A stretch of 64,000 nucleotides of DNA from NCBI GenBank assembly GCA_037176845.1, contig JAYKXP010000047.1, positions 62,001 through 126,000 on the forward strand, written 5' to 3'. The position numbers were made by a program, and so were the translations under genes. Position 1 is the first letter of the stretch; every line of letters begins with the position of its first letter. This stretch comes from Paramarasmius palmivorus (Eukaryota > Basidiomycota > Agaricomycetes > Agaricales > Marasmiaceae). The notes under the pieces were generated by a model. It was not told the DNA's origin and did no database searches. It worked only from the letters and a program-made list of their open reading frames with translations. Positions 22,903-33,930 of this stretch are shown here, in pieces.

Positions 22903-24420
22903 ATGCCGGCGGCAAACCAGAACCTGACCAAAAAAGTACGTCATTTGATGTCAAAACTATACCAAATCGGAATGCGTTTCTCGCGCCATTTGGTGTTTTC
23001 TTCTCGACCGCTACATCCTCACCGGCCTCACCCACACCAATTGCTCATGTCTTCGAGATGGATCAAAAGGGATGTAAGGTTATGCTGGGTCCATGATATA
23101 GCGGTTACATGGATGTCAATGAACTATACTATCACCTGTGGGTGTTTACTCCCGGAACGTTGATCTGACTTGAATACCCAGTATAGCGTCTTGTTTTCTA
23201 TCCGAACCCAAATTTCTACCCAAACCCATTCCGAACGAATACACATATCCTTTAGTCAACTCTCGTGTCGGCTTTAGCATCGAACAACCTCGTTGCGTGC
23301 TAGTAGGGATGCGCACCGTGCCGTCGACGGTCACGGCCGTCTACAAAGGAACCGTTGACGGTCACGGCTAGCTCAAACCCGTCCGTTAAACGGGTCCAGC
23401 TCAGGCTTGCACGGGACGGGACGGTAGTGAAAACGGCAAAAAACGGCCGTTGACGGGTGTTCGGTAGGTCTCCACCATTTATGTACCAATTAGTGCATGA
23501 TTAGTCTCTAACAGTCATGATTTTTGACAGGAAAAGACTCACAATATGGTTCCGGGTCGTTGCTTTCAATTTTCAGCCTTGTATGTCCCAAAAATGGACA
23601 TCATTGTTGGTACATTCCGGTCCCGGGCTGTAAAACCAGTGAGTTTCATCATGAATCACAGTCAACAGGATGGAAAACTGACATTTTATTACCCCAAAAA
23701 GGTCTATTATGCCTGACAGGGTCGACCTATTCACCCTTTCGGCTCAAGAAATGTCAGTAGCGCTCGTTTAGCGCTCACTGACCCGTGTAACCGTTGACGC
23801 CCCGTTTGATACCGTTTTTACTGGGCCGTTGACGGTACACGGCCGTCCCGTTAACGGTTGAGATTCTTCTTCCAGATTCTCTTGACGGGACGGTCACGGC
23901 TACCGTTTGACGGCACCCGTCACCCGTGAGGAACGGGCACGGCGCGCATCCCTACGTGCTAGTAGACGGTACTACTCGCGAGATGGAGCTTTCAAGTTTC
24001 ATGGCGCCCTCATTCAAAATCAGATTTCTCCCAGACCAGTTAAACATCTGATTTCACAGTACTCAGGAGCTGGTACTGCGCAAGCCTTGATGGCCATTTC
24101 GTTTGGCGTTGCACTGTTGAAACTCGTCAAACCAGGCCTCGTCATCTAGGCTGAGCTTCGCGATGAAGCGGAATCTTGACGTGAACCTCATCAGATTCAG
24201 CCACCATGCTAGCCTTCCCCAGTATCCTAGTAGTCTTCGTCGTCGTTAAGGACTTCACCTTCGACTATTACTTCGCCGGCCAACGCATCCCATCCAAGAA
24301 TCGATTTGCAGTCCCATAAACCTGCGAATGCTCCATCAAGGTCTTCATCGCACATACAATATGTTATTTTGGGTACTCAATAACCTGGGTGAGTGATAGA
24401 ATTCGTGCAAGAACCAAGCG
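22903..24420 (+). pseudogene. Decayed copy of a surface-protein gene segment, split by a hAT-like element
   Basis: Apart from the element at 23304-23954, this stretch aligns by eye with 25560-26290 (for example near 22960 against 25590, and near 23990 against 25910), and its last part (24110-24310) aligns with 39145-39370. In the third copy the sequence leads into a gene for a single-pass membrane protein. Frames here are broken and no start is present. I read it as a duplicated, degenerate gene fragment. Confidence 0.5.
23304..23954. mobile_element. hAT-like non-autonomous element, 651 bp, with 8-bp target duplication
   Basis: The element starts TAGGGATGCGC and ends GCGCATCCCTA, a terminal inverted repeat that continues imperfectly inward (CACCGTGCC against CGCCGTGCC). 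It is flanked by a perfect 8-bp duplication CGTGCTAG at 23296-23303 and 23955-23962. Repeated subterminal motifs of the type CCGTTGACGG and GACGGTCACGGC occur near both ends, as is common in hAT elements where transposase binds. No transposase ORF is present. An 8-bp duplication supports the hAT superfamily. Confidence 0.87.
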
Positions 24421-24552
24421 CTGATAACTATCTGGATGTACACAATTCTTGAAACTGCTATTCGGAGAATTGTGGTATAACCCATGGTCCCATTCCCCTC
24501 TGCTCCACCATGATAGTACTAACGGCTTTCTTTTCCCGCAGGACCTTGGTAA

Positions 24553-25248
24553 TTACCACAGCGGGCAACACCATGATCGGCCCATCTTGACTTCAGGCCG
24601 AAGCGGCGGATCCCAGCGCAAGCTGCCGGAACTCCCAATCTCTTTCAACAGACTCTCGGAGGCTTCAAGTTCGCCGGTACCGCTATCATCGTATGTAGCG
24701 GTTGGTGATCCCAAGGGCTGTAAGAAACCGAATTAGATAACGCGGCCATAGTAAATGACAACGACGACGCACATCTGAGTTTTCCTTGAGTGCCGGATAT
24801 CGTCTAATCCACTGAAAGTAAACATCCCCAGCCAACTCTTCGATCCGGGACGTCGGAAGCATGGCGAGTTTCTCTCGGGCTTGGTTTCGCTTGTAATGAA
24901 AGCTCTCTACGGCGGGAAGGAAAGGAACTGTTGGACAATTCGTAAGAGTCTTGGAGTTGTATAACCTTTTGAGACGCACCTTTCTTGTCATCCGTCCTAC
25001 GAATAATCTCATCATAAATGTCCGTCGAGAGTTCATGAAATTGCGAAATGGTTGGTCGGCTGATCTTGTTTGAACGAAGTGGGTCGGCGGTTTCGAGTTA
25101 CGGTTGAATGCAAAACCATGAAAAGAAGACAGCGAACCGCACCTTTGCGAATATTTGCGCCTACTAAATACCTGCTGATCTCTTCGAATTGAGTTTTGCT
25201 GATACTTAAGCTTGGAGCAGGTGGGGCGGTTTCCTTGGATGATTCCAT
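24553..25248 (-). pseudogene. Truncated Spa2-like polarity protein (Spa2 homology domain)
   Basis: Exons read at 25143-25248, 24980-25064, 24773-24927 and 24553-24717. The start is MESSKETAPP. Exon 2 gives a first Spa2 homology repeat (SQFHELSTDIYDEIIRR) and exon 3 a second (VPFLPAVESFHYKRNQAREK, then EELAGDVYFQWIRRYP). Spa2 organises the polarisome at growing tips and binds MAPK modules through this domain in yeast. Exon 4 (YDDSGTGELEASESLL) fits the usual Asp/Ser linker, but the frame stops after about 50 more residues, whereas Spa2 proteins are normally many hundreds of residues long. The exon 1 to exon 2 phase does not fit cleanly, so an internal exon may be lost. I call it a truncated, possibly non-functional copy. 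Confidence 0.6.
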
Positions 25249-25559
25249 TCGTGACGAGTGCCAGAGCAGATAAGTGGACCTCAGAGAATAAATAGAGAGA
25301 GAGAGAACCGAATAACCTTTTGTCCGTGAATGTATGTATTCCAATCAGACTGTCGACCATGCCGCCTCGGTTTGGAGCTCGGCAGGAGCTCCAGCTTCCA
25401 TCGGTTCACCCTATCGCTCGCATACTGAAGGGCTGCCTAGAGCTGTTTATTATGGCTCATGTGATTGCTCATCGCCAGGTCCTTGGAGAGAGCTCGAGTG
25501 CTGTTTAGTAGGTGGAGGGAGAAGAAAGGTTACAGAACGGCCGTTGTCAAGGACTTGCC

Positions 25560-26290
25560 GCCGGCAAACTCAAAACTGTACTAAATTGGAATGCGTTTCT
25601 CACGAAATTCCCGTCTTTGCGGGTTTCTTCCTGGTTCTTCTCGACCATTTCGTCCCCATCCACGCCTTTTCAATCGCTACAAATTGTCGTGTCGTCGAGA
25701 TGGATCAGAAGTGTAAGGTTTTGATGGGTAGGTATAATGATTCGTGGACCCATAACGTGGTGTGTTTACTCGATAACTTGACGGGTCTTCCGTTTATTTG
25801 ACCGTTCCATATCTATTATCTAAACCCATGTTCCTACATTCCCATCGAATATAGACATCCTTCTTTCAACTTCAAAGCCGGCCTTACATCGAATAATCTT
25901 GCGTACCAGAAGACGAGATAAAGCTTTCACGACGCCAGCATTCAGAACGAGGTTTCTTCCAGACTAGGCAATCATCTCAGTTCACGGTTCTCAGCTGGTA
26001 CCGCGCAAGAATGATGGTAATTCAACAGGGTACCGTGGTTGGCCGAAAATGCATAGCTTTCGTCTAGGCTACTACATGAGCAGTTCCTTGATAGAATGGT
26101 CGTTGGGCATATGGTATCGCATTCCAGCTCGTCAAACTTTTAGCTTTATCTCCCCTCGTAGTGAAACGGCCTCTCCTGACGTAGGCCTCGTTCAGTATAG
26201 ACATGATGTCATCCTGATTCCTCAGCATCCTATCAGGGTCACCAATTCGCGGATTCGGAGAGGTTTGGTGTAATCCAGGATAGTACTACC
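25560..26290 (+). pseudogene. Second decayed copy of the surface-protein gene segment
   Basis: This stretch repeats 22950-24150 (without the hAT element) and, near 26000-26140, also aligns with 39045-39170. One frame, ending at 25801, is open and contains EMDQKCKVLMG, where the first copy has a similar EMDQKGCKVMLG in another frame. No full gene can be built. Confidence 0.45.
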
Positions 26291-26538
26291 GGTGTGTTCG
26301 TTCCTTGTTTGCTGGGGCTTCCGAGACTCATTTACAGTCAGAGGCAAGTCAGCTATCTATTCCAAAGACCGTGGTTGGTATCCATCTAGCGCGAGTATGA
26401 GTGTCATTATTCAACTTAATATTCCATGAGAATCTGATAAAATATCGACTCTCACAAGCCTAAAACAACAATGTACTGTACATGTACACGGCAAGTCGCA
26501 AGATCAATAGAATACACTGTACCTGATCCAAATATTAA

Positions 26539-28611
26539 TCAGATCACACTCCCAAGAAGTTCAAGAAATTCTAGCGCCTCATGATGTTGCGCCATCGTAC
26601 TCGCCACATTCCTTTGAAGTTCCGCGAATAGCTTGGTATCCCAATCCTCCGCCGGAGCTAGATCGGGCAAACGGCGAAGTAATTGCTCTGCTGGAGGTCG
26701 CGACGTGGGATTGGGACTCCAGCAATCGTTCATCAAGGACCAAAAATCATCCGAGATAACACCATCCGGTCTTAAAGGACGTTGTTCTTGTAGAACGGCT
26801 AATATCACCGCTGCGTCGTTTTGGAGATTATGGAATGGGACGAGGCCAGTGATGATCTAGTTTCTTCATTAGAATTGTCCCGACGATAGACGCTGAGAGC
26901 CATTACAAACCTCATAGTAAAGGCACCCGACCGAGTAGATATCACTCCATGTTGTCGAGGGATTTCCTTTATATATCTCAGGCGCAGTCCATCTTGATGT
27001 CCCGCCTGGGTGTGCAGCGGTGGATGTCACCTTGAATATCTGAGAATCCGCGACGCGAGATAATCCAAAGTCGGCGATACATGCTCTACGTGAACGTGTG
27101 ATCAACACATTAACCTATATTTTACGCGGTCAGATACTTTATAAACTGTTGAGATTATTGTTAGCTTACACCTTTCAGATCTCCATGAACAATCTTTAAC
27201 GCGTGTAAATGAGCTAGTCCACTTGTTATATCGCGCATAAGCTGGACACGGTTGACGGCATTTCGAGGCTGACTCCGAAGAAACTCGACAAGGTTTCCGT
27301 TCTCCATCCACGGAGATACCAAGCATATACGCTGCGAATCGTCAAGATAATACAACCCAAGACATGGTAAAAGGTTCGGATGTCTGAGCTGTCGCCAAAT
27401 GATGGCTTCGCGAAGGTAATCCTGCCATGAGGTCAAAGATGAACTTATGATCACCGAGAGTGGAACACGCACCTTTAACAAACGTTTCATATCTGACATA
27501 AGGTACACTTTCACCACCTTCAGACACACGAGCTGATCCTCAGCTGCTTCTCCAAGGCGCCCTTTCCAGATATCGCCGAATCCACCACCGGCAACTGGGT
27601 CTTTTCCGAGCTTCGTTACGCCTTTGATTGTTAAGCAACTTGGACAAATACCGTTCCTCTTCGAAATGCGGATCATTGTCGTGCATATAGAGGCGCGTAA
27701 ATTTTTTGAGATCCCTGGAGCGTCAATGAGCTGTAAGATGATGGATCATCAATTGACAATCTCAGGGACGTGAATATTGTCTTCTTACCTGTTGTAACCA
27801 ATCCAACAATGACTGAGCAAGCGTCCCCTTCTGTTCCGACAGTGTTCGATATGTCTTCTCATCATGCAGAAGTATCTGGAGGTTATGTAAATGGGCACCG
27901 TAACTTGTGATCGTGGAGTCTGCTGTAGTCGCAATCGTTAAAGATGGATGGGTACAGTACTTGTGTCGTTTAGATGAGGAACCCAGTCCGACAAGGTCAT
28001 GGTCATCAGACGATTTGCGCTTGTAAGAGGCGAGCAAGTCACGGTGAAGGTAGCTTGATATCTCGTCTTCTTCGTGTTTGTAGCAATGATTAATGACATT
28101 TTCAATTAGATGATTGATGTCCTCTTCAATGATGGTGAGGTGTGGGGGATGTGATGTGGCAACAGAACGAGATGAGAGTGTCGGAGGTGTCGGTTGATTG
28201 GTGTAGGTGGTGACGAGATTAGTGACAGCGTCTCCAGAGGGTTCTGGAGAGAGGGATAATTTCATGTCCGGGACGGGGGAAGAGAATATCGCGGAAGATT
28301 CCAAAGGAGAATCCATCAACTCGAATGATGCCCCGTAGTCGTTTTGGAGATCCGAATACGATGGACCGAACGAATACATGACAGGATAGTCCGAAGTAAA
28401 ATCTGTTGGCTCGAATGCGCTGTCATACTGAAGGCCCTGTCAAAGATGAAAAATGTGCTGAGAATCATCACCTGAATCGGAGTGGCGTGCAACTCACCTC
28501 ATACGCATCAAGTGTAGGATGATAGAATGCTTCCCCGAGTGTATTGTCATCCATGTCAGGAAGGCTAAACTGATCGTCATGAGGGATGAAATAGTCGGAA
28601 GCGACAGACAT
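26539..28611 (-). CDS. TKL-like protein kinase, intact (about 597 aa)
   Basis: Exons 28498-28611, 27789-28436, 27473-27730, 27170-27421, 26911-27114 and 26539-26856, all in phase. The start MSVASDYF at 28611 is preferred; an in-frame ATG at 28758 would add 49 residues. Residues 1-215 form a Ser/Thr/Pro-rich extension with a basic RKSSDDHD and SSSKRHKY area, not found in most relatives, then the family N-terminal module (AQSLLDWLQQ, then DAPGISKNLR). The kinase has GGGFGDIWKG, VCLKVV, HGDLKG, VNVLI and ADFGLS, so it should be catalytically competent. The C-lobe ends with a short tail (LEFLELLGSVI). Substrates are unknown. It is the same strand and family as the kinases at 18085 and 40577. Confidence 0.82.
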
Positions 28612-28859
28612 GACCAGATGGACTTTGGACCTTGAGCTTGCCAGACGAGCCTGACCGATTTTCAAGCTTTCAAGCTCCGCCTGAAAAGCTTGGCAGTCGC
28701 TAGGTCTCCTTTGGGTTTGTAGTATTTTCATCTGACCCACAACGAAGTCACGCAGCAACAGAACGAAACATCTACTTTCAACGCCTCAGCTCCGAGTCGC
28801 GGGTGGGTTGAGTGAAGAGAATAGAGAATCCAGTGTTTTGGGTCGGGCTAGTAGGGTTG

Positions 28860-29675
28860 AATGCAAGTGGAGGTGCCCAAGAGGTGCCAGTCATTCTAGA
28901 AGCGTCACCGCCTGGTCACCGCATGTCCTTTTAATTGACAAGACTTTTACCCGACAGGCTATCTTCCCATACGACGTCGACAGCACCAACCGCTCCGAGC
29001 TTTTGCTGTTCGTCAACATCGGATATGAGGTTGGCATGTGAAGAACCAGGTCGTTATCACCAACCTTTTCCTCGACAAATCCATCCCTTTCGACTATTCT
29101 TACACTCATGAAGAACACCCAAACACACAACCACAGGCGAACAAAGGTGTGGCGTATCCTAACGTCGTCGTATCCGCAACTTTGTGCACAAAGCCGTTTC
29201 CACGCACCTTCCACAAGATGTTCTTAGCCAATGCGTTGGTTGGAAGTCTAGGAGATATCAAAGAAACAGCTTCACGTCGTTTCTTACGTCCAAGCTTCCT
29301 TCTAGATCCTCTTCCTTCACATCCTTTCCTTCGAATTGTCTGATCCCGAAGGACTCATCCGGGCATTTCTCATCAAAACACTCGAACTGGGTTCCTGTCA
29401 AGCTTTCCGTTCTGCGCGTGACGCAACTACACCCGACATCCGGCATGAAAATGATAAGATCGATGTCGTCCTACTAGCCCTATGCGTTGTTGGCGGTTTG
29501 GAGTATCCTTGTCGGTTGAAAGTCGATTTTCGGATTCAGGTGAAGACGAGTCATGTACCCTACAATCCACAATACCGATCTTATTCCTGCCCTTTCATTC
29601 GGGGCAGTTCCCATTGCAACTATCATTTACGCGTGTCATACAAATGCGATATTGATTTTGTAGTAGCTCAGTGAA
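28860..29675 (+). pseudogene. Decayed unrecognised gene fragment
   Basis: Two neighbouring frames read like coding sequence: FPYDVDSTNRSELLLFVNIG at 28970, then in another frame from about 29043 KNQVVITNLFLDKSIPFDYS and onward, and a third frame to 29674. The switches without introns suggest frameshifts. I do not recognise a family. Confidence 0.3.
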
Positions 29676-29774
29676 ATAATAATTTATGACTATATACGTA
29701 TACTCCCGACGTCCCAGAAATGCTATCGAACCGGAAGAAGAAACAGAAGTCGCACTTCCTCTCGGGTACCGTAG

Positions 29775-30700
29775 CTACACCGGTTTAAGAGACTTTGATC
29801 CCGACTGGGATTGAGGTGCTATGATGTAAGAAGGAAATGAAGTAGGCCTGAAGCCTCCACCAAACTCAAAGGTAGTTATGGGCGTGGCGACAATTGGGCT
29901 TTGCTTTGCGGCTTGTGCGTAGGGTTGTCCAGGATTGTTTCTTGCGTCCTAAAATCAACGTAAACATCCCGTATATTCAACAGAGAACAAAAGTAAAAAT
30001 ACACCTCATAAAACTTGTCGGCCTCGTTGTTTTTATTTGCATCTGGAGAGGTAATGCATAATGCGTTGTGAGCGATGCGCAAGTCAGCAAAGTTCACGGT
30101 ATACCTTTTGACTGTAACTTGCATATTGGTTCACATCTCCTCTGTACAAGGCGGTAGCAGCTTTATAGCGCAGCTCTTCGAATGATTCATCTAGGCCTGA
30201 AATTAAGTTTGGTTCGTACTCTGCCGGGCTATACGATGAAAGAGGCCATAATAGTTTGTCATTTTGGGGCGTTACGTCGCTCCGAATAGACTTCACGCTG
30301 TGAAAGTGTTCCACTTATGTTGAGTTTCAGATGGTAAATCTACGAACGTGAAGAATGTGGGTCTTGTATCAGTCGTTCCTTTGTCTTCATTATCAGTCCA
30401 TGACTGACCTATCAAAAGAAATTAGACATATATATGAAGAAGATGGAACTCGATACGCACTTCCAGAGACCGACTGCCCATTCCTACACAGATCCCCGAA
30501 CTGACATTGCCCTCTTAAGAAAAATATACAGACGACCTGACACATCCTTTAGCAACGGTACATATAAAACAACGGATTCCTTACCATTTATTTCTCTTCG
30601 CGGTCCTATCAATAATCGGAGTGGGAGCTACGATAGAGCTCACAATGGCGGTAATAGCGGGAATCAAGGTGTCTGTCTGGTGTAACACTTGCCTTCCTCT
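29775..30700 (-). pseudogene. Unrecognised, probably frameshifted gene
   Basis: A minus-strand frame near 30300-30420 (SWTDNEDKGTTDTRPTFFTF) is followed, one base out of frame, by another (KSIRSDVTPQNDKLLWPLSS, then FEELRYKAATALYRGDVNQY). Introns near 30100 and 29960 can lead to a last exon ending SQSGSKSLKPV with a stop at 29775. The single-base shift near 30300 suggests a broken gene. No domain is recognised. Confidence 0.33.
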
Positions 30701-31896
30701 AAGTATAACCTGACATCTTCAAAGTTCCCCCATAGAATCCACCCAGGCAACTGCCGATGTGATTCGGTGTATCATCACAGAAGGTAAGAGAATTTGTGTT
30801 AACAGTCTCTGCGTGTCGGATCTTGTCGTGTTTGGTTCGGAGCGTGTGGGAAGATTATACCAAATCAGCTGAGCTAATAGGGTTTAGGGTCCGGGAGATT
30901 CTCACCGGTTTATGTCTCTTCCGAGTGCATCGAGGTCCAAAGCCAGATCATCTTCAGTGCGTCGTTGAGATAGACTGGAAGGGTTGGCCGGCCAAAGCGA
31001 GGTTTCGTGTCCTGGAAATCAGAAACATAATTCGGTGACGAGGTCTAGAGAAGGTACGCTACGTTTGATTTAGCAACTTTAGCATGTATCTGACTTCGAA
31101 TGTCCAGGAATGGTATAGCGCGCTATCTTGATATCTCGAGCCATGTTTTTACTGGAAAAAACGAAAACTTACACTCGTGTTCGTCTTGAAGAATCGCTCC
31201 GTCCGATTTGGCATAAAAGGAAGCTTCCTTCAAGATCTTACGACGCCCTCATCAAATATTGCTGAAACCGGGAACCATCTTCTTGTCTCCTACGCAACCG
31301 TACAGCACGATACCATGACAATCCACAGAAAGGTTCTTGATAGATGGTCGCTGCCCCGAACAGCACTTGGACTCATTGAATGGATTATCGTGCAGCTTAA
31401 AATGTTCGTGTCATCTCTCTATTCAGTCGGAATTTACTGACGACACAAATCAAGCAGGCCACGAATCCTTTAGCCCTTTCCCTCGAATCGACAGCTTGAT
31501 TGGTGCAGTAATCCTCTGCAAAAGCTTCTGCGTCGACATGATGCAATTGAATCAGACCAACCAAATTCGGAAACGAGGAACGAGTATAGACCAGAAATTG
31601 ACCTGATTAACTGAAAGGAGCTGCTGGGTTGCTCGGGAGATTATTATCGTACAGCATACCTACTTATTCTCGTGGTTTTCTGACCTTTGTTGCGTAGGAA
31701 TCGGATCGACGAGCTCAGGTATGTCCCATTTCTTGGACCCATATACTATCTGACACTCGGCCGAAATAGCGTCACTGGACAGGGTATCATTTCATTTGCA
31801 ACCATTCACAACCCTATTTGCTTCCGAATCAATTCAACACTCCAACACGCTAATCTGGGCCTTGTGTTCACCCCAGCGTCTTCCTTCCCTTCTTCC
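30701..31896. other. Intergenic region upstream of a kinase gene
   Basis: Short ORFs on the plus strand (for example 30796-31038 and 31177-31440) have no domain and no splice model I can defend. I see nothing else definite. Confidence 0.4.
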
Positions 31897-33532
31897 ATGA
31901 CTTACAACTTGGAATACGAGCTCAAAGTTCTCCAGCTGATACTCCAAGACAAAAGGGCTTACCAAAAACTGCTGGATCAGAGGGGTGACTTGGCTCAGTC
32001 GTTGCTGGATTGGTTGCAACAGGTATGTATCATGACAGACATTCCTTTCACTTTCGTTGCTAACCCCGAGATTGACCAGCTAATCGACGCCCCAGAAACC
32101 CCAGACTATCTTCGACCTTCGATTTGCAGAACGTTAATTCGACTTTCGAAGAGATCCGAGCTCGGGCCGAGTTGCTTGATGGTTCGAGGCGTTACACGGC
32201 TTGGAAACAACCCGGTTGCGTTTGGTGGGTTCGGTGATATATGGAAAGGGCGATTGGAAGGATTGGAGGGGCAACTTGTTTGTATCAAAGTTGCTAGAGT
32301 AAATCTCACGTCGGACATACAGTGTCTACTCAAGGTGCGAATCACGTATTGCCGTAGTACCCATATTTACTTGGAATACAGAATCACCTTCGCGAAGCGA
32401 TCATTTGGCGCCAACTCAGACATCCAAACCTTCTTCCATGCCTCGGGATGTATTACCTCGACGAGTCCAAAGAACGTGTTTGTTTGATATCCCCCTGGAT
32501 GGAGAATGGGAATCTCGGCGAATTTATTGGAAAGCATCCACTGGCACGAGGATCAATCAATCGCCTCCGGATAATGTATGATATAGCGAGCGGTCTATCT
32601 CACCTGCACGCGCTCAAAATCGTTCATGGTGATCTCAAAAGTGTATGTCACCCATCGGCTCCTGACTCCTTCGTACTGACGTATATACTCGACAACATGT
32701 AGGCTAATATTCTGATTACAACGTCTTACCGGGCTTGTATTAGCGACTTTGGCATGTCCAGCATCGCAGGCTCCCAGGTCTTTAGTGTCACATCTAGTAT
32801 GCAAACAGGTGGTACTGCGCGGTGGAGTGCCCCCGAGGTACATGCCGGACAAACGCCAACGACAGAGAGTGATATCTATTCGTGTGGGTGTTTATTCTAC
32901 GAGGTACGGAGACTATTTTGTCTGGTGACAGCTCTCTAATATGTGGGTATTAGATTACCACTGGCTTCATTCCATTTTATACCCTCAAGAGGGATCCAGC
33001 GATTGTAATGGCCGTTCTACGAGGCGAGCGACCTTTGCGACCTAGTGTGATGTCGGATGAGCTGTGGTCGCTGATGAATGATTGCTGGAATGCTGAGATG
33101 GTATTACGTCCTAAGGCAGATGATCTCCTTCAACATCTCTCTGTTGAAGGAACGGTTCTAGTTCCTGCAGAAGAGTGGGATGAGACGCTGTTTATGAGGT
33201 TTCATAGGAATGTAGAAGGAGCGAGCCTTTCACAGCAAGAGCTTCTTGAACTTTTGGAAAGACTCGTTCGAGAGCCAACCTGGGACGAGCAAGGGAAAGT
33301 GCCGGAGCCTGAGATTGACGGAGAACGGACTCCTTTTGATCCGTGGGCCATGGAAAGGGATCCAGATGTAGGTTTGACTGGGGCTTTGACTCTCCCGCAA
33401 GCCTCCGTCCGATTTAACACCAGTTTGCAAGCAATGTTGTCTGGGGAGGCTGGGACTATCGGTTTCCTGGATAGTTTTGGTTTAGATTTAATCACATACC
33501 TACAAAGAGCCCAGTTCTCACCGGGACTTTGA
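31897..33532 (+). CDS. TKL-like protein kinase, intact (about 473 aa)
   Basis: Exons 31897-32022, 32080-32334, 32382-32642, 32703-32903 and 32954-33532, all phase 0 with GT-AG ends. It begins directly with the family N-terminal module (MTYNLEYELKVLQLIL). The kinase has GGFGDIWKGR, VCIKVA, HGDLKS, ANILI, SDFGMS and SAPEVH, so all catalytic residues are present. The C-terminal ~90 residues after the C-lobe are not recognised. It is tail-to-tail with the kinase at 33931-35985, and its last 20 codons plus 3' flank are repeated at 36435-36620. Confidence 0.85.
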
Positions 33533-33930
33533 AATCTGTGGACAGGAATTAGTTGGTAGTGAACGGTGGACATGAAAATCCATAGCTGCTTGGGAAGATA
33601 ATCATGGATACTTTATGATCACGATTGAACTGGAGATCCAGAAAGTATTTCTTGTTATGGCGAATCCGATAGAAATAGTTGGGCCTGTTGAGGTTCTCCC
33701 CAAACCGTTCAAGAATATAATATTGATGCTATGCCCGTGCTTTCGTTCACGGTGCTGTAGTTTTCATTACGACTATCTTTTACATGTGATGTAGGTTCGA
33801 CATTGAAGTAACTCGGTGAAATAACTTAAGGCTAATGTGTACCTCCAAATCCCAGAAATGTTATCGAATCGGACAGAAGAAACAAAATTCGCACTACAAG
33901 TACCCCACCTTAGCTACACCTGAGGCAAAA
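33533..33930. other. Gap between two convergent kinase genes
   Basis: It holds both 3' ends. Bases about 33730-33910 are similar to 29560-29790 (shared stretch near TCCCAGAAATG), so part of this flank is duplicated. Confidence 0.5.

Noticed and set aside
24686..25360. A single long minus-strand ORF of 224 residues
   Set aside because: Only parts of it look coding, and those parts are explained as Spa2-like exons joined by introns; reading through the introns gives unlike sequence.
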